Shown here: in pieces, positions 28,427 to 38,219 of the stretch | How positions within the stretch are numbered: the first letter of the stretch is position 1 | How the letters are laid out: the number at the start of each line of letters is the position of its first letter | Assembly (NCBI GenBank): GCA_002898795.1 | Contig: BEIG01000008.1 | Location: forward strand, 1 to 51,531 | Reading direction: 5' to 3' | Source of the DNA: a bacterium HR30 | Lineage (GTDB): Bacteria; Desulfobacterota; Binatia; HRBIN30 | DNA length: 51,531 nt | Notes under the pieces: generated by a model | The model's input: the letters and a program-made list of their open reading frames with translations, nothing else | Database searches by the model: none | What the model was told of the DNA's origin: nothing | Program-made: the position numbers and the translations under genes

Positions 28427-30934
28427 GTGGCGTCAAGTCGCATGGCCAAAGGATGGCGGGTTGGCATGGGAGGACCAGAAAATCGGTTGAAACTTGTTGC
28501 CCCGGTTCAGTGGGTTCGCGGGGTGTCCCTCGCTTTGCTGCTCGCGAGCACACACGGCCTCCTCCCAGCCGCGCACGGGCAAACGAAAAACGTGGCACTC
28601 CAGCCGCCGAGCGTAGCGGTGCCGGTGTCCGGTACGGTGACCTTGGAGTTGCGGATCGACAATCCGAGCGAAATTATCGGCTATAACTTCGGCATTAGTT
28701 ACGACCCCTCCCTGCTCGCCGTCGATAGCGACTTGAGCTTTAACGCACCGAATTGCCTTGCTCAGGGGAACCGCGCAGACCCTGGCAAAATCTGCATTGC
28801 GATTGCTTGTCCCAATCCGTTGCCCCTGTCGAACACGAAACTCGCCGAGATTGTTTTCCGAGGCGTTGCCAACGGCACGGCCGTGGTGACGTTTGCCAAC
28901 GTCACCTGCGGCTCGAGTAGTGTTCCCGCATGTCTGCTGGAACGGGAGAGTGGTGGTTCCTTTGCCTGTGCAACTTCGGGCACGACATTCCAGATCGGTC
29001 CCACACCGACGCCGACACCAACCCCGACGGGCACGGCGACATCAACGGCAACAGGAACGAACACAGCCACCGTCACGCCCACTCCCACTCGCACGCAGAC
29101 TCCGACGAACACGCCTTCGGTAACTCCAACTGCAACGTTCACTTTCTCGCATACAGCCACCCGCACTGCGACACCGACAGCAAGTTCGACTCCAACGCCG
29201 TCGTTTACGTTCTCGCCTTCACCGACGCGGAGTTTCACACCCACGCGCACCGCAACCACCACACCGACTCAGACGATGACAGGCACTTCGACCCGCACTT
29301 CGACGGCTACTGCCACGGCCACGCATACTCGCACGGTTAGTCCGACTCCGACGGAAAGTGCTTCGCCGACGTTTACGGCGGTGGCGACCAGTACGCGCAC
29401 ACCAACCGCTTCGAGCACTTTTACGCCGAGCGTGACAGGGACCGCTACTCGGACGCCGACCGCTTCGCCCACGGCGACGCTGACCCCTTCGCCCAGTGTC
29501 ACGCCGAGTCAGTCTCCCACTGCAACGCAGACCAGAACGGTCACTCCGACACCCTCACCAAGTTCGAGCCCGACGTGGTCGGCCACGTGGAGTCCAACGT
29601 GGACCAGAACCAGTACGCCCAGCCCAACGCTCACCGCGACGGCCACTGCAACGTCAACCCGCACCCCCAGCGTAACGCCGTCAAACTCGGCTACGCCAAC
29701 GGCCACGTTCACGCCTACTCGGACGCTTTCGCCCACCCTTTCGCCCACACCATCGATTACGCGAACTCCGACGAGCACCATTACCGGCACTCGGCCTCCA
29801 ACGTTCACCCCAACGAGGACGGCGACTGCAACGGGTACATCGAGCTTTTCGCCAACAGCGACGCGTACGGGAACACCGACGCGGACCCCAACGAGCTCGG
29901 CCACACGAACTGCCTCGCCCACGGCCAGCGTGACCCCAACGCCCTCGAACACGGCCAGCTCGAGCCCCACGCGATCCCTCACGCCGACGCCCACAGCTTC
30001 GTTTTCTGAAACACACAGCCCTACCGCGTCTCCAACGCGCACGCCTTCTCTGACTGCAACGCCCTCACCCTCGATTACGGCTACGGCGAGCCTCAGCCCA
30101 ACTGCCACAGAACCGCCGGAGGCATCACCGACATCCACGGGGACACCCACTCAGGAATTCACGGCGACGCGGACAAAGCCACCCACGATTACACGCACGC
30201 CAACGGTAACCCCAACGTTTACGCATTCCCCGCTTCCCACAGCCACGGCTTCTTCGACGCTCACCGCGTCCCCAACGGCAACAGCCACGGACACCGTGGC
30301 GCTTTCTCCAACGGAAACGCCGACCGGTACGGCCACCCCTTCCGAAACTCCGACCGTGCTGCCGTCGCCCACACTCACCCCAACGCTCGAGCCCACGCCG
30401 ACGAGCACGCCCACTTTAGCGGTTAGCCCTACCGCAAGTCCCACCGTGGCCGCATCTCCTTCCTCCACCGCTACCATGACGCCTGAGCCCTCTCCCACCG
30501 AAGAACCATCGCCGACGTTGTCGCCTACGGAGACGACCGCCACACCCAGCGCATCACCGACGGCCGAGGCTACGCATACGCCGGTGACCACTCCACAGGC
30601 TTCGCCCACGCCAAGTGCCACGGCCACCGAGCTTCCGCCTTCGCCAACCCCGACGGCGGAACTGAATCCTTGCCCGGGAGATTGCGACGGCGATGGGCAA
30701 GTAGCGGTTTACGAGATTGTGCGCATGGTGAACATTTTGCTGGAAACTTCTCCTGTGGAAGTCTGCATTGCCGGAGACCTTTGTGGCGACGGACGCATTA
30801 CGGTTGACGAAATCGTCCTTGCTGTTCGCGCGCTACTGCTGGGTTGTCCGTTCCCGGTTTCCCCAGATCGGTGCGCCTTGGAAAACCTTTCGGGGCCGCT
30901 GCAGTTACACGTAGCGGAACAAAGCGTGGGTTAG
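28427..30934 (+). CDS. Secreted cohesin-like domain protein with about 550-aa Thr-Pro/Ser stalk and C-terminal dockerin-like EF-hand pair
   Basis: [44 protein letters not shown]...[12 protein letters not shown] (cohesin-like); C-terminus [25 protein letters not shown]...[26 protein letters not shown]. Confidence 0.85.
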   Translation: MASSRMAKGWRVGMGGPENRLKLVAPVQWVRGVSLALLLASTHGLLPAAHGQTKNVALQPPSVAVPVSGTVTLELRIDNPSEIIGYNFGISYDPSLLAVDSDLSFNAPNCLAQGNRADPGKICIAIACPNPLPLSNTKLAEIVFRGVANGTAVVTFANVTCGSSSVPACLLERESGGSFACATSGTTFQIGPTPTPTPTPTGTATSTATGTNTATVTPTPTRTQTPTNTPSVTPTATFTFSHTATRTATPTASSTPTPSFTFSPSPTRSFTPTRTATTTPTQTMTGTSTRTSTATATATHTRTVSPTPTESASPTFTAVATSTRTPTASSTFTPSVTGTATRTPTASPTATLTPSPSVTPSQSPTATQTRTVTPTPSPSSSPTWSATWSPTWTRTSTPSPTLTATATATSTRTPSVTPSNSATPTATFTPTRTLSPTLSPTPSITRTPTSTITGTRPPTFTPTRTATATGTSSFSPTATRTGTPTRTPTSSATRTASPTASVTPTPSNTASSSPTRSLTPTPTASFSETHSPTASPTRTPSLTATPSPSITATASLSPTATEPPEASPTSTGTPTQEFTATRTKPPTITRTPTVTPTFTHSPLPTATASSTLTASPTATATDTVALSPTETPTGTATPSETPTVLPSPTLTPTLEPTPTSTPTLAVSPTASPTVAASPSSTATMTPEPSPTEEPSPTLSPTETTATPSASPTAEATHTPVTTPQASPTPSATATELPPSPTPTAELNPCPGDCDGDGQVAVYEIVRMVNILLETSPVEVCIAGDLCGDGRITVDEIVLAVRALLLGCPFPVSPDRCALENLSGPLQLHVAEQSVG
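28999..30660 (+). repeat. Very long Thr-Pro/Ser-rich coding tract
   Basis: Encodes [23 protein letters not shown]...[11 protein letters not shown] over about 1.66 kb. Confidence 0.9.
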
Positions 30935-32092
30935 GCCGTAAAGGAGTTCCTGTGGTGTCGGCGCCACCACCACGTGCGTGCAATGAGGCGCGTAGTGCAA
31001 AAATGCACTGTCGCCCGTGCCCCAACGGGTTGGATCCTCCGGTTGGACCCAGAGCACGGCGCGGCTGCGATGGCGAAGATCGCGCAGAATCTCCGCACGC
31101 GGAGGACGATGATTGTTGCGTCCATCCCCGAGGATCAGGAGAAGAGTGTTGCGGTCGAGGCTGCGGAGGAGCTCTGTCTGGACGGTGGCTAAAACGTTAC
31201 CGAAGTCGGATCGCGCATAAACGTCGAGTGGAGCTAAGGGCTGAACGTGGCCCGGACCCACTTCCAGCTCTACGGCACGGTCGACGAAGGCAAGAAAAAG
31301 CGCACGCCGAAAATACGGCTGAGCGGCGGCGAGGAGGTGAAGGAAGAACTTGGTCGCATTCGCTACGGAATGCGACATATCGCACAGAGCGACGAGGTTC
31401 AGGTCGCGAGGATGCTTGCGATGGAAGACGGGTCGGGCCAGGAGCCCTGCTGTACTGACGGCCTTTCGGAACGTGGCCCGAAAGTGCAGTGTGCCTCGGT
31501 TGGTTCGCTTCCGTCGCCGCCCCAAACGCCGGCGAAAGATTTCCACCATTTTTCGTAATGCCGGGCCAAAGTCCTCCGGGCCGGCAAAGTCGAGAGCTGT
31601 CCAGGGGCGGTGAAAGAGTTGTTTGTGGGGATCAGCGTGCCCAGGTTCTTCCACGCCGGTTCCGTTCGACCTTTGGGCAGACAATGCAGGCACCACGAGC
31701 TCCGCCCGTGCGCGACGGTCGTACTCGCGAAGAAGGTCCTGGACCGGGCGTTGTCTCCGGCTCGGACGCGGCCGCAAACTCATCGAGTGGTCCTCGTAGG
31801 GCCTTCGCCCCGAGTTGCGGCCACCAGTCGTCACGAGATGGTGCTGGCGTCGGCGCTTTTGGCGCGGGCGACCCGCAGGGAGGAGCAAGGGGAAGAATTG
31901 CTCGAACAGGGCTTCGAACGTTGGCCGGTGCTCCGTGGTTTTCACCAGGCACGCCGCGAGGGTTTCTTTCAGGATGAACCGTTCCACGCCGAGGAGCTGA
32001 ACTCCGCGGAATGCATCGAGCACCTCCGCAGGGCTTATATCGATGCCTTGCGAGCGCAGGGCTTGCACGAAGGCAAATAGGCGTTGCGTCAT
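30905..32092 (-). CDS. VWA domain protein, CoxE-like
   Basis: NLVALCDMSHSVANATKFFLHLLAAAQPYFRRALFLAFVDRAVE; LLILGDGRNNHRPPRAEILRDLRHRSRAVLWVQPED; paired with a MoxR ATPase. Confidence 0.85.
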   Translation of the reverse strand: MTQRLFAFVQALRSQGIDISPAEVLDAFRGVQLLGVERFILKETLAACLVKTTEHRPTFEALFEQFFPLLLPAGRPRQKRRRQHHLVTTGGRNSGRRPYEDHSMSLRPRPSRRQRPVQDLLREYDRRARAELVVPALSAQRSNGTGVEEPGHADPHKQLFHRPWTALDFAGPEDFGPALRKMVEIFRRRLGRRRKRTNRGTLHFRATFRKAVSTAGLLARPVFHRKHPRDLNLVALCDMSHSVANATKFFLHLLAAAQPYFRRALFLAFVDRAVELEVGPGHVQPLAPLDVYARSDFGNVLATVQTELLRSLDRNTLLLILGDGRNNHRPPRAEILRDLRHRSRAVLWVQPEDPTRWGTGDSAFLHYAPHCTHVVVAPTPQELLYGLTHALFRYV

Positions 32093-32109
32093 CGCTTGCT
32101 ACAAGCCCT

Positions 32110-33006
32110 TCAGCGGCCGCTCGAGTTCAGGAGGGAAGTCCAGCGTTGTTGCACGAGGGAAAGGTCTTCTTCATGCTTGATCAGGGCCGTGATGGATGCT
32201 TTTGCGTGCGGGTCATTGAGCTCCTTCACCCCAAGGGCAACTAAAGCCTCCGCCCAAGCTATGGTCTCGGCTACGCTGGGGAGTTTACGGAGGGGAAGCC
32301 GGCGGGCACTTTGCACAAAGCGAACGATGTGTGCCCCGAGCTTTGCTTCGAGCTGTGGTACTTTGAGCCGTACAATCGCTTCTTCCTGCTCCCGTGTTGG
32401 AAAGTCGAGAAAGAAGTAAAGGCACCGGCGGCGCAATGCGTCGGAGAGTTCGCGGCTCCGATTGGAGGTAAGAATCACGGTGGGCGGCTGCTGGGCTCGG
32501 ATGGTGCCAAGTTCGGGAATCGAGACTTGGAACTCGGCGAGGAATTCCAGCAAGAAGGCTTCGAATTCTTCTTCCGCCTTGTCGATTTCATCGATGAGGA
32601 GCACTGCCGGCGGCGAGCTGCGGAGCGCTTTCAGGAGCGGACGATCGAGCAAGTACTCCGCAGAGAAAATTTCCTGCTGCGCTTCGTGCCAGCTTCCGTT
32701 CCGTCCCCCATCGGCCTGCAGGCGCAGTAGTTGCTTGTGGTAGTTCCACTCGTACAGCGCTTTGGATTCGTCGAGTCCCTCGTAACACTGCAGCCGCAGC
32801 AGCGGCCGTCCCAGAGCCTCACTCAAGGCTCGGGCAATTTCCGTTTTGCCTGCCCCAGCCGGGCCTTCTACCAGTAACGGTTTGCCCAGGGTGAGGGCAA
32901 GCCGCAAAACCGTAACGAGGCCGGGAGGGGCGAGGTAGGCTGCGCGAGTCAACTGAGATTCTAACTCTGGATATGGTGGGTGCATTGCTAGCGCCAAGTG
33001 GAGCAC
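32110..33006 (-). CDS. MoxR-family AAA+ ATPase
   Basis: Walker A LLVEGPAGAGKTEIARALSEALGR; Walker B VLLIDEIDKAEEEFEAFLLEFLAE; TSNRSRELSDALRRRCLYFFLDFP. Confidence 0.93.
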   Translation of the reverse strand: MLHLALAMHPPYPELESQLTRAAYLAPPGLVTVLRLALTLGKPLLVEGPAGAGKTEIARALSEALGRPLLRLQCYEGLDESKALYEWNYHKQLLRLQADGGRNGSWHEAQQEIFSAEYLLDRPLLKALRSSPPAVLLIDEIDKAEEEFEAFLLEFLAEFQVSIPELGTIRAQQPPTVILTSNRSRELSDALRRRCLYFFLDFPTREQEEAIVRLKVPQLEAKLGAHIVRFVQSARRLPLRKLPSVAETIAWAEALVALGVKELNDPHAKASITALIKHEEDLSLVQQRWTSLLNSSGR

Positions 33007-33041
33007 CAGTGGGTTGAGGGTTCAACTCGCACCTTTCTGCG

Positions 33042-34013
33042 CTAATGCTTGGCGGGCAGCGGTTTCCGCCCCACCTGGAGCCCAGCCTCGCCCAAGATGC
33101 GCCGGAGGTGCTGAATGCTGATGTCGTTGACGACTCCGCGTTGTACGAGCACGGAACGGAGGGTTCGCAGAGACCACTGATGGCGGGGTACCCCGCACTC
33201 GGCCGGGCGCCTGCTCGCCAAGGAGAGAATGTTGCGGCGGATTTCCGGGGTAAATCTCGTGGGACGCATGGGCTTTCGCGGTGCTTGGATTCCAATAAAG
33301 CCCTGGAGGCGAAACCGCCGAAGCCAGTAACGGACCGACGACGGGGCCATTCCGACTGCGGCTGCGATTTCCGCTTCCTGCAGGCCGTTGGCGTGTGCCA
33401 AAACAATGCGAGCACGTCGCCCAACTTCTGGCTTCGCCCGCTCGAGGAGTTGCTCGAGGGCGGCCCGTTGCTCGGGCGATAGCGTCAACGGTGACGTTCT
33501 CTTTCGTTGCCACAGATCGGAAGGCAAGGGGACGCCACGCAACACCTGCCGTACACTTTCGACACTCAAATGTTTGACTAACCCGCGACGCAGCACATGA
33601 GATTGCAGCCTGCGGAGCGACCAGTTGTCGAACGGTTCCCCCAAGGATCTCGGATGACTCATCGCGATTCGCACGATGGCATCGCGAATGTTGCTGTCGA
33701 CCAGACTACGCCGCCGCCCCGCGTCTTCGGGTCCGAGACCGGCGATTCGCCTCTGGGTAAACCGATGGATCCAGCGCCGCACTGTGGAGCGGTGGACCTG
33801 CAAATCCCCGGCGATTTGCCCGAGCGTTGCGCCCCGCGCCCAAAGCAACACAGCTTGCGCCCGCCGCGCGATGTTTTGTGGTGACTCCTGAGCAATCAAG
33901 TTGAGTTCTGCCCGTTCCTCTAGTGTGAGCTCGAGCGGCTCGAGGCGTGACGCCGCGAAAGACTTCGTGGGCCGTTGGTTGGCACTCCTTCTTTGAGCCA
34001 TGCAGACGCGCAC
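33042..34013 (-). CDS. Duplicated IS630-type helix-turn-helix protein without DDE domain
   Basis: Two tandem copies: IARRAQAVLLWARGATLGQIAGDLQVHRSTVRRWIHRF...WSLRRLQSHVLRRGLV and VGRRARIVLAHANGLQEAEIAAAVGMAPSSVRYWLRRF...WSLRTLRSVLVQRGVV. Start may be MAQRRS at 34001. Confidence 0.8.
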   Translation of the reverse strand: MRVCMAQRRSANQRPTKSFAASRLEPLELTLEERAELNLIAQESPQNIARRAQAVLLWARGATLGQIAGDLQVHRSTVRRWIHRFTQRRIAGLGPEDAGRRRSLVDSNIRDAIVRIAMSHPRSLGEPFDNWSLRRLQSHVLRRGLVKHLSVESVRQVLRGVPLPSDLWQRKRTSPLTLSPEQRAALEQLLERAKPEVGRRARIVLAHANGLQEAEIAAAVGMAPSSVRYWLRRFRLQGFIGIQAPRKPMRPTRFTPEIRRNILSLASRRPAECGVPRHQWSLRTLRSVLVQRGVVNDISIQHLRRILGEAGLQVGRKPLPAKH

Positions 34014-34386
34014 AGCGCTGGCCCAGCTTTATAGAAGGTAGAGTGGTTGAGTGCAAGCAAAACGTGGTTTTGCTCAAACCTCGTCCCAAAACTCTTCTGC
34101 CCACTCAATGGAGTTCTGCCACGGCTGTTCGCACGCCGCCAGCCATGCTGTAAGTACCGCCCGGTCGTGCTCGCGTGCGCTGGAACGCCTTTTCTCGGTT
34201 CGTACGGGTCTTGTCGCTCCGAGTTGACTCATTGCGCCCTCCTGGCCCGCGTAGCGCACGCAAATATTGCGCCACAAAGGCGAGGCGAGACATAGTGTTG
34301 TACCGAACCCGTCCGGTGTCAGAAATGGCCGCGCGGCTTGTATCAAAATTCGAACGATAGAACCGCGCTCGTCAGGTGATCGTCGC

Positions 34387-35046
34387 TTAGCGGGCTTGAC
34401 GCTCGGACTGTTCGAGGAGGCGATCCACGATTTCCACAGTTCGGTTGGCGGCGCGTTCCGCTGCCTCGCTTTGTCTCACTGCGTCCTCTGCCGCGGCAGC
34501 CGCTCGGTCAGCAGCGGCTTCCACCCGGGCAACGAGCTCTTCGAGCGATGGTTTTGTGGGCTGTGACGCTTGCGCTTCTGGTTGTGGCTGGGTGGTCACT
34601 GCAGGAGGGGGCGGGGGCTCTGGTGGGTTAAGAGCAAGTTCGATTTGCAAGCGTTTGCTCGCAGGGATGCCGCCCGAGAACTTCAGCAGGCCCAGGTTCG
34701 GGTAGGATTCCGCCAAGGTGAATGCGCGGCCAAAGTCGACTTCGACGTTACGGCGTAAGTAGTAGAGGCGTACCTCGTAGGAGTCCCAGGGCCACTCGGG
34801 GCGGATTTCCTGCACCTCGGCGTAATCGGGGTACCCGTATTGGTCCAGGTAGAGTCGGAGTTCTTCCATGCGGGCCGCTTCGCGGTCCAGCGTGGCTCGG
34901 GAAATGGGGTAGGGGTCACCAATCTCTGTAATGTAGGGGCGGCGTGCCGGAGTCTCTCGTCGGACCTCCGCCCTCGTCGGTAAGGCGGAAAGGATCAGGG
35001 CCAGGCAAACACTGGATAGCAGCCACTGTTGGTACCTCATGACCAA
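34387..35046 (-). CDS. Hypothetical exported protein with C-terminal Ala-rich coiled coil
   Basis: Signal peptide (QQWLLSSVCLALILSALPTRA); VEAAADRAAAAAEDAVRQSEAAERAANRTVEIVDRLLEQSERQ. Confidence 0.75.
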   Translation of the reverse strand: MVMRYQQWLLSSVCLALILSALPTRAEVRRETPARRPYITEIGDPYPISRATLDREAARMEELRLYLDQYGYPDYAEVQEIRPEWPWDSYEVRLYYLRRNVEVDFGRAFTLAESYPNLGLLKFSGGIPASKRLQIELALNPPEPPPPPAVTTQPQPEAQASQPTKPSLEELVARVEAAADRAAAAAEDAVRQSEAAERAANRTVEIVDRLLEQSERQAR

Positions 35047-35191
35047 ACCTCCTAATCACGGCAGCGTACGGGAGCTCGGGATTACGATCAAGCAAAAATT
35101 TACGGCCCTGTATTTCGAGCGGCTCTTTTGGGGTCTCTTGCTTGCAGGAGCTTTGCGGGGCTAGGAGCCTGCGATACGTTGTGGAGGCCGC

Positions 35192-36241
35192 GTGAGGGCT
35201 GGTGAACGGAGTGAGAGAACGATGGCAATCGTCCGCGGTGAGGAGCTGACCTATACGAAACTGCAATCCATGGATTTCAGTCGCACGCTGTGCCTGCAGT
35301 CCGTTAGCGCTTTGGAAGTCCATGGCCCTCATTTGCCCCTGGGCATGGATTTGTTCATGGCCCGTTGGATGGCGGAAGAGGCAGCTCGCCGCTTTGCCGC
35401 GGCGCACCCCGATTGGACGGTCGTACTCCAGCCCCACTTACCTGTAGGCACAGATGAACTTCCGCTGCCGGGATCGGTGCGGGTTGACCCGCACACGTTT
35501 TATCGTCTTCTTTGGAGCCACGCGCGATCTCTGGTGGAAGCAGGCTATCGGTACATCGTTGTGACGAACGGCCATGGGGGACCACGCCACGCTGCCGCAA
35601 TCGAGCACGTTTGCCGCAAGATCAGCCGCCGCTACGGAGTATCCATGTTTTCCCCGTCCATTCTCGCCTTGCACCGGATCATTACGGGAGAGCGCTTTGC
35701 CGAAGTGGAGTCCATTCTCGGTCGCCCGCTTTCTCCGGAAGAGCGTGCAGGTCTGCTTGCTGGCGAACATGCCGGGGGCTGGGAGACCGCCTTCCAGTTG
35801 GCCGCGAGTCCTGACACCGTAGAACCAATTTGGCAGGGCTTGCAACGCGATGAACCACCCAAGTGGGCAGTACTCAAGCGACTCGCAGAGCGATGGATCT
35901 CGTGGCGGGAGCGAAGTGGGAAGCCGGCCGAAAAAATTCAAGAATTTGTCGATGGAGTTTCCGGTGGAATTGGTTGGTTGCTCAATGCTCGGTACGGGTA
36001 CGGCGGGCCTCCGGTGACTTACAAAGGAACTCCGGCGGTGGCTTCGATCGAACTGGGGCACGCCTTTCGCGAGGTGATGGTGCGCGACTGTTTGGAGATG
36101 ATCGAGCAGGTAACCAAGGGTGTTGTCTCGGCGGAGGCGATCCGCAGCATTGCTTCGGACCACCCGCTGATTCAGCCGTTAGTTTGGCGGCGTGTTGCCT
36201 GGGCTTCCGTTGCGATTGTGCTGGTGCTGTGGTTGCTCTGA
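35192..36241 (+). CDS. Creatininase family protein
   Basis: LCLQSVSALEVHGPHLPLGMDLFMARWMAEEAARRF; VVTNGHGGPRHAAAIE; AGEHAGGWETAFQLA. ATG at 35222 is an alternative start. Confidence 0.88.
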   Translation: MRAGERSERTMAIVRGEELTYTKLQSMDFSRTLCLQSVSALEVHGPHLPLGMDLFMARWMAEEAARRFAAAHPDWTVVLQPHLPVGTDELPLPGSVRVDPHTFYRLLWSHARSLVEAGYRYIVVTNGHGGPRHAAAIEHVCRKISRRYGVSMFSPSILALHRIITGERFAEVESILGRPLSPEERAGLLAGEHAGGWETAFQLAASPDTVEPIWQGLQRDEPPKWAVLKRLAERWISWRERSGKPAEKIQEFVDGVSGGIGWLLNARYGYGGPPVTYKGTPAVASIELGHAFREVMVRDCLEMIEQVTKGVVSAEAIRSIASDHPLIQPLVWRRVAWASVAIVLVLWLL

Positions 36242-36267
36242 CCGACCGAAGGCTGAGAGGAGGAGGC

Positions 36268-37206
36268 ATGCTGTTCGGCTTACACACTGGCCCCCAAAAC
36301 TGTTCGTACGAGGAGCTAGTGGATCTGTGGCGTTACGCCGACAATGCAGGGTTTCATTGGATCTCGGTGTGGGACCATTTTTACCCGGCCATGCTCACGC
36401 CAGAAGACGCGCTGGGGAGTTGTTTCGAAGCCGTTTCGATCATGACGGCCTTGGCCAAGGAGACCCGACACGTGCGTGTTGGCTGCTTGGTGTTTTGTAT
36501 GGCTTATCGGCATCCGGCGGTTTTGGCCAACGCGCTGGCGACCATGGATCACGTTAGTGGCGGGCGCATAGAGGCTGGCCTGGGAGCAGGGTGGAGTCAA
36601 ATCGAGTTCGACGCTTACGGCATCCCCTTTTTACCCATTCGCGACCGTCTGGATCAGCTCGAAGAAGGAATCCAAATCATTCGCTCGCTGTTGACCCAAC
36701 CGGTTTCCAATTTCGAAGGGAGGCACTACCGTGTGCGAGAGGCGAGGTGTGAACCAAAGCCTTTGCAAGATCGGCTGCGGCTTTGGGTAGGCGGGATGGG
36801 AGAGCGGCGGCTACTCCGAATTGCAGCACAATATGCGGACGGCTGGAATGTGCCCTTCATCAGCCCAGAGTTGTTCGGCCAAAAGAACGCTGTGCTGACA
36901 CAATGGTGCGAGAAGCTCGGGCGCGACCCAGCTTCGATCACCCGTACGGTGAACGTTGGGCTAGCCATTGCGCCGAACGAGGTGGAGCTGGCAAAAAAAC
37001 GCGAAGGGTTACGCCAGCAGTTCGGTGCTGCGCTGGAACTGCTCGAACCCGGAATGCTGGTTGGTACGGTGCCACAGGTGGTCGATCGGATCGAGGAATA
37101 TCGCCGTGCCGGGGCGGACTGGATCATCGTTGCGTTGCGAGCGCCGTTCGACCGCGAAGGCTTCCAACTATTTACCGAAGAAGTGACCCCGGCATTTCGG
37201 CGTTGA
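36268..37206 (+). CDS. LLM-class flavin/F420-dependent oxidoreductase
   Basis: MLFGLHTGPQNCSYEELVDLWRYADNAGFHWISVWDHFYP; VGCLVFCMAYRHPAVLANALATMDHVSGGRIEAGLGAGW. Confidence 0.92.
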   Translation: MLFGLHTGPQNCSYEELVDLWRYADNAGFHWISVWDHFYPAMLTPEDALGSCFEAVSIMTALAKETRHVRVGCLVFCMAYRHPAVLANALATMDHVSGGRIEAGLGAGWSQIEFDAYGIPFLPIRDRLDQLEEGIQIIRSLLTQPVSNFEGRHYRVREARCEPKPLQDRLRLWVGGMGERRLLRIAAQYADGWNVPFISPELFGQKNAVLTQWCEKLGRDPASITRTVNVGLAIAPNEVELAKKREGLRQQFGAALELLEPGMLVGTVPQVVDRIEEYRRAGADWIIVALRAPFDREGFQLFTEEVTPAFRR

Positions 37207-37230
37207 AGGTTTGCCCCCCGTGGCCGGTCC

Positions 37231-38187
37231 TCACTTGATCGCCTGAGGGTTTACGGGCGACCCAACAGCACCGGTGATCGGCAGAGGCGGGGCCACAAAG
37301 AGGAATTCGTAGACGCCATCTTCCGCGCAATCCTTGGCGAGCTCCTCCAGATCGAAAATCTCGCCAACTAGCATGCCCATGTGCACAATGGCGACGCAGT
37401 GCAGGGGCTGGAAGCAGTCGGGAGTTTCATTGGGGATCACTTCGGTGCCCCAGGTGTCGGTGGCATAGCCGGCAATCTCGTGCTGAGCGAACCACTCCGC
37501 ACAGCGCAGGCTAAGCCCAGGTGCTGGTCCGCCAGCATATTGCCCCCAGCTTCCTTCCGCCCGTACTTGGGCCAACTGGCCGGTGCGGATGAGCACAATG
37601 TCTCCTCGCTCTAAGGAAACGCTTTGCCGTTGAGCAGCGGCATCGAGTTCCTCGGGTCCGATGGCCTCACCCGGATCGAGCCAAGCTTTGCCAAGCAAAC
37701 GCGGGATATCCAGGAGCACTCCGCGAGACACGATGCTTTGCTTCAGTTTGTCAATGGCATTCGCCCGCGCGCCACTACTCGTCACCCATTCTGGTCCGCG
37801 GTCGTTGTACATCTTGCCGTCGAAGAAGATGTGCGATAGCGCATCCCACTGCGTGGCACACTGAAGGGGCATGGTGATCGCATCGTCGCAGTAGCGTAAG
37901 CCGGGGATGAAGTCCTGCGCCCCGGAGGCGATGTCTCCACCGTCTTGAAGCATGAAATGCAAAGGGTTCACTCTTCCCGCAAAACCCGTTTGAGGTCCTT
38001 GGGAGTCGAACGGGATCGCCAGGGAAAACACCCGCCCGCGACGAACGAGACTAGCCGCGCGAACGATTTTCTCCGGCGTGATGAAGTTCAGGGTACCCAG
38101 CTCATCGTCCTTACCCCAGCGGCCCCAGTTTGACAGCCGCTTCCCCAGTGCACGGACATCCTCAATGGTGAATCGTTGCTGCGCCAT
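37231..38187 (-). CDS. Cyclase family protein (kynurenine formamidase-like)
   Basis: NWGRWGKDDELGTLNFITPEKIVRAASLVRRGRVFSLAIP; CATQWDALSHIFFDGKMYND; LERGDIVLIRTGQ. Start set at MAQQRF. Confidence 0.9.
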   Translation of the reverse strand: MAQQRFTIEDVRALGKRLSNWGRWGKDDELGTLNFITPEKIVRAASLVRRGRVFSLAIPFDSQGPQTGFAGRVNPLHFMLQDGGDIASGAQDFIPGLRYCDDAITMPLQCATQWDALSHIFFDGKMYNDRGPEWVTSSGARANAIDKLKQSIVSRGVLLDIPRLLGKAWLDPGEAIGPEELDAAAQRQSVSLERGDIVLIRTGQLAQVRAEGSWGQYAGGPAPGLSLRCAEWFAQHEIAGYATDTWGTEVIPNETPDCFQPLHCVAIVHMGMLVGEIFDLEELAKDCAEDGVYEFLFVAPPLPITGAVGSPVNPQAIK

Positions 38188-38219
38188 CGACGCCTCCCCA
38201 TGCAATTTCGTTCCGCAAC

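Noticed and set aside
27645-30627. Minus-strand VGV-type ORFs (27645-27884, 28762-29262, 29509-30150, 30151-30627)
   Set aside because: Antisense of the plus-strand Thr-Pro tracts.
26360-30660. Possible CRISPR or tandem satellite array
   Set aside because: Repeats are short, imperfect and in frame with coding Thr-Pro stalks; no repeat-spacer structure and no cas genes.
28427-30934. Canonical cellulosome
   Set aside because: Cohesin- and dockerin-like domains are present but no cellulases, CBMs or multi-cohesin scaffoldin were found in the window.
33042-34013. Intact IS630 insertion sequence
   Set aside because: Only duplicated HTH regions; no DDE domain and no visible terminal inverted repeats.
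34074-34346. 90-aa minus ORF ending AWLAACEQPWQNSIEWAEEFWDEV
   Set aside because: Could be a small gene (from MSQLGATRP) but there is no independent support such as a domain or clear RBS.
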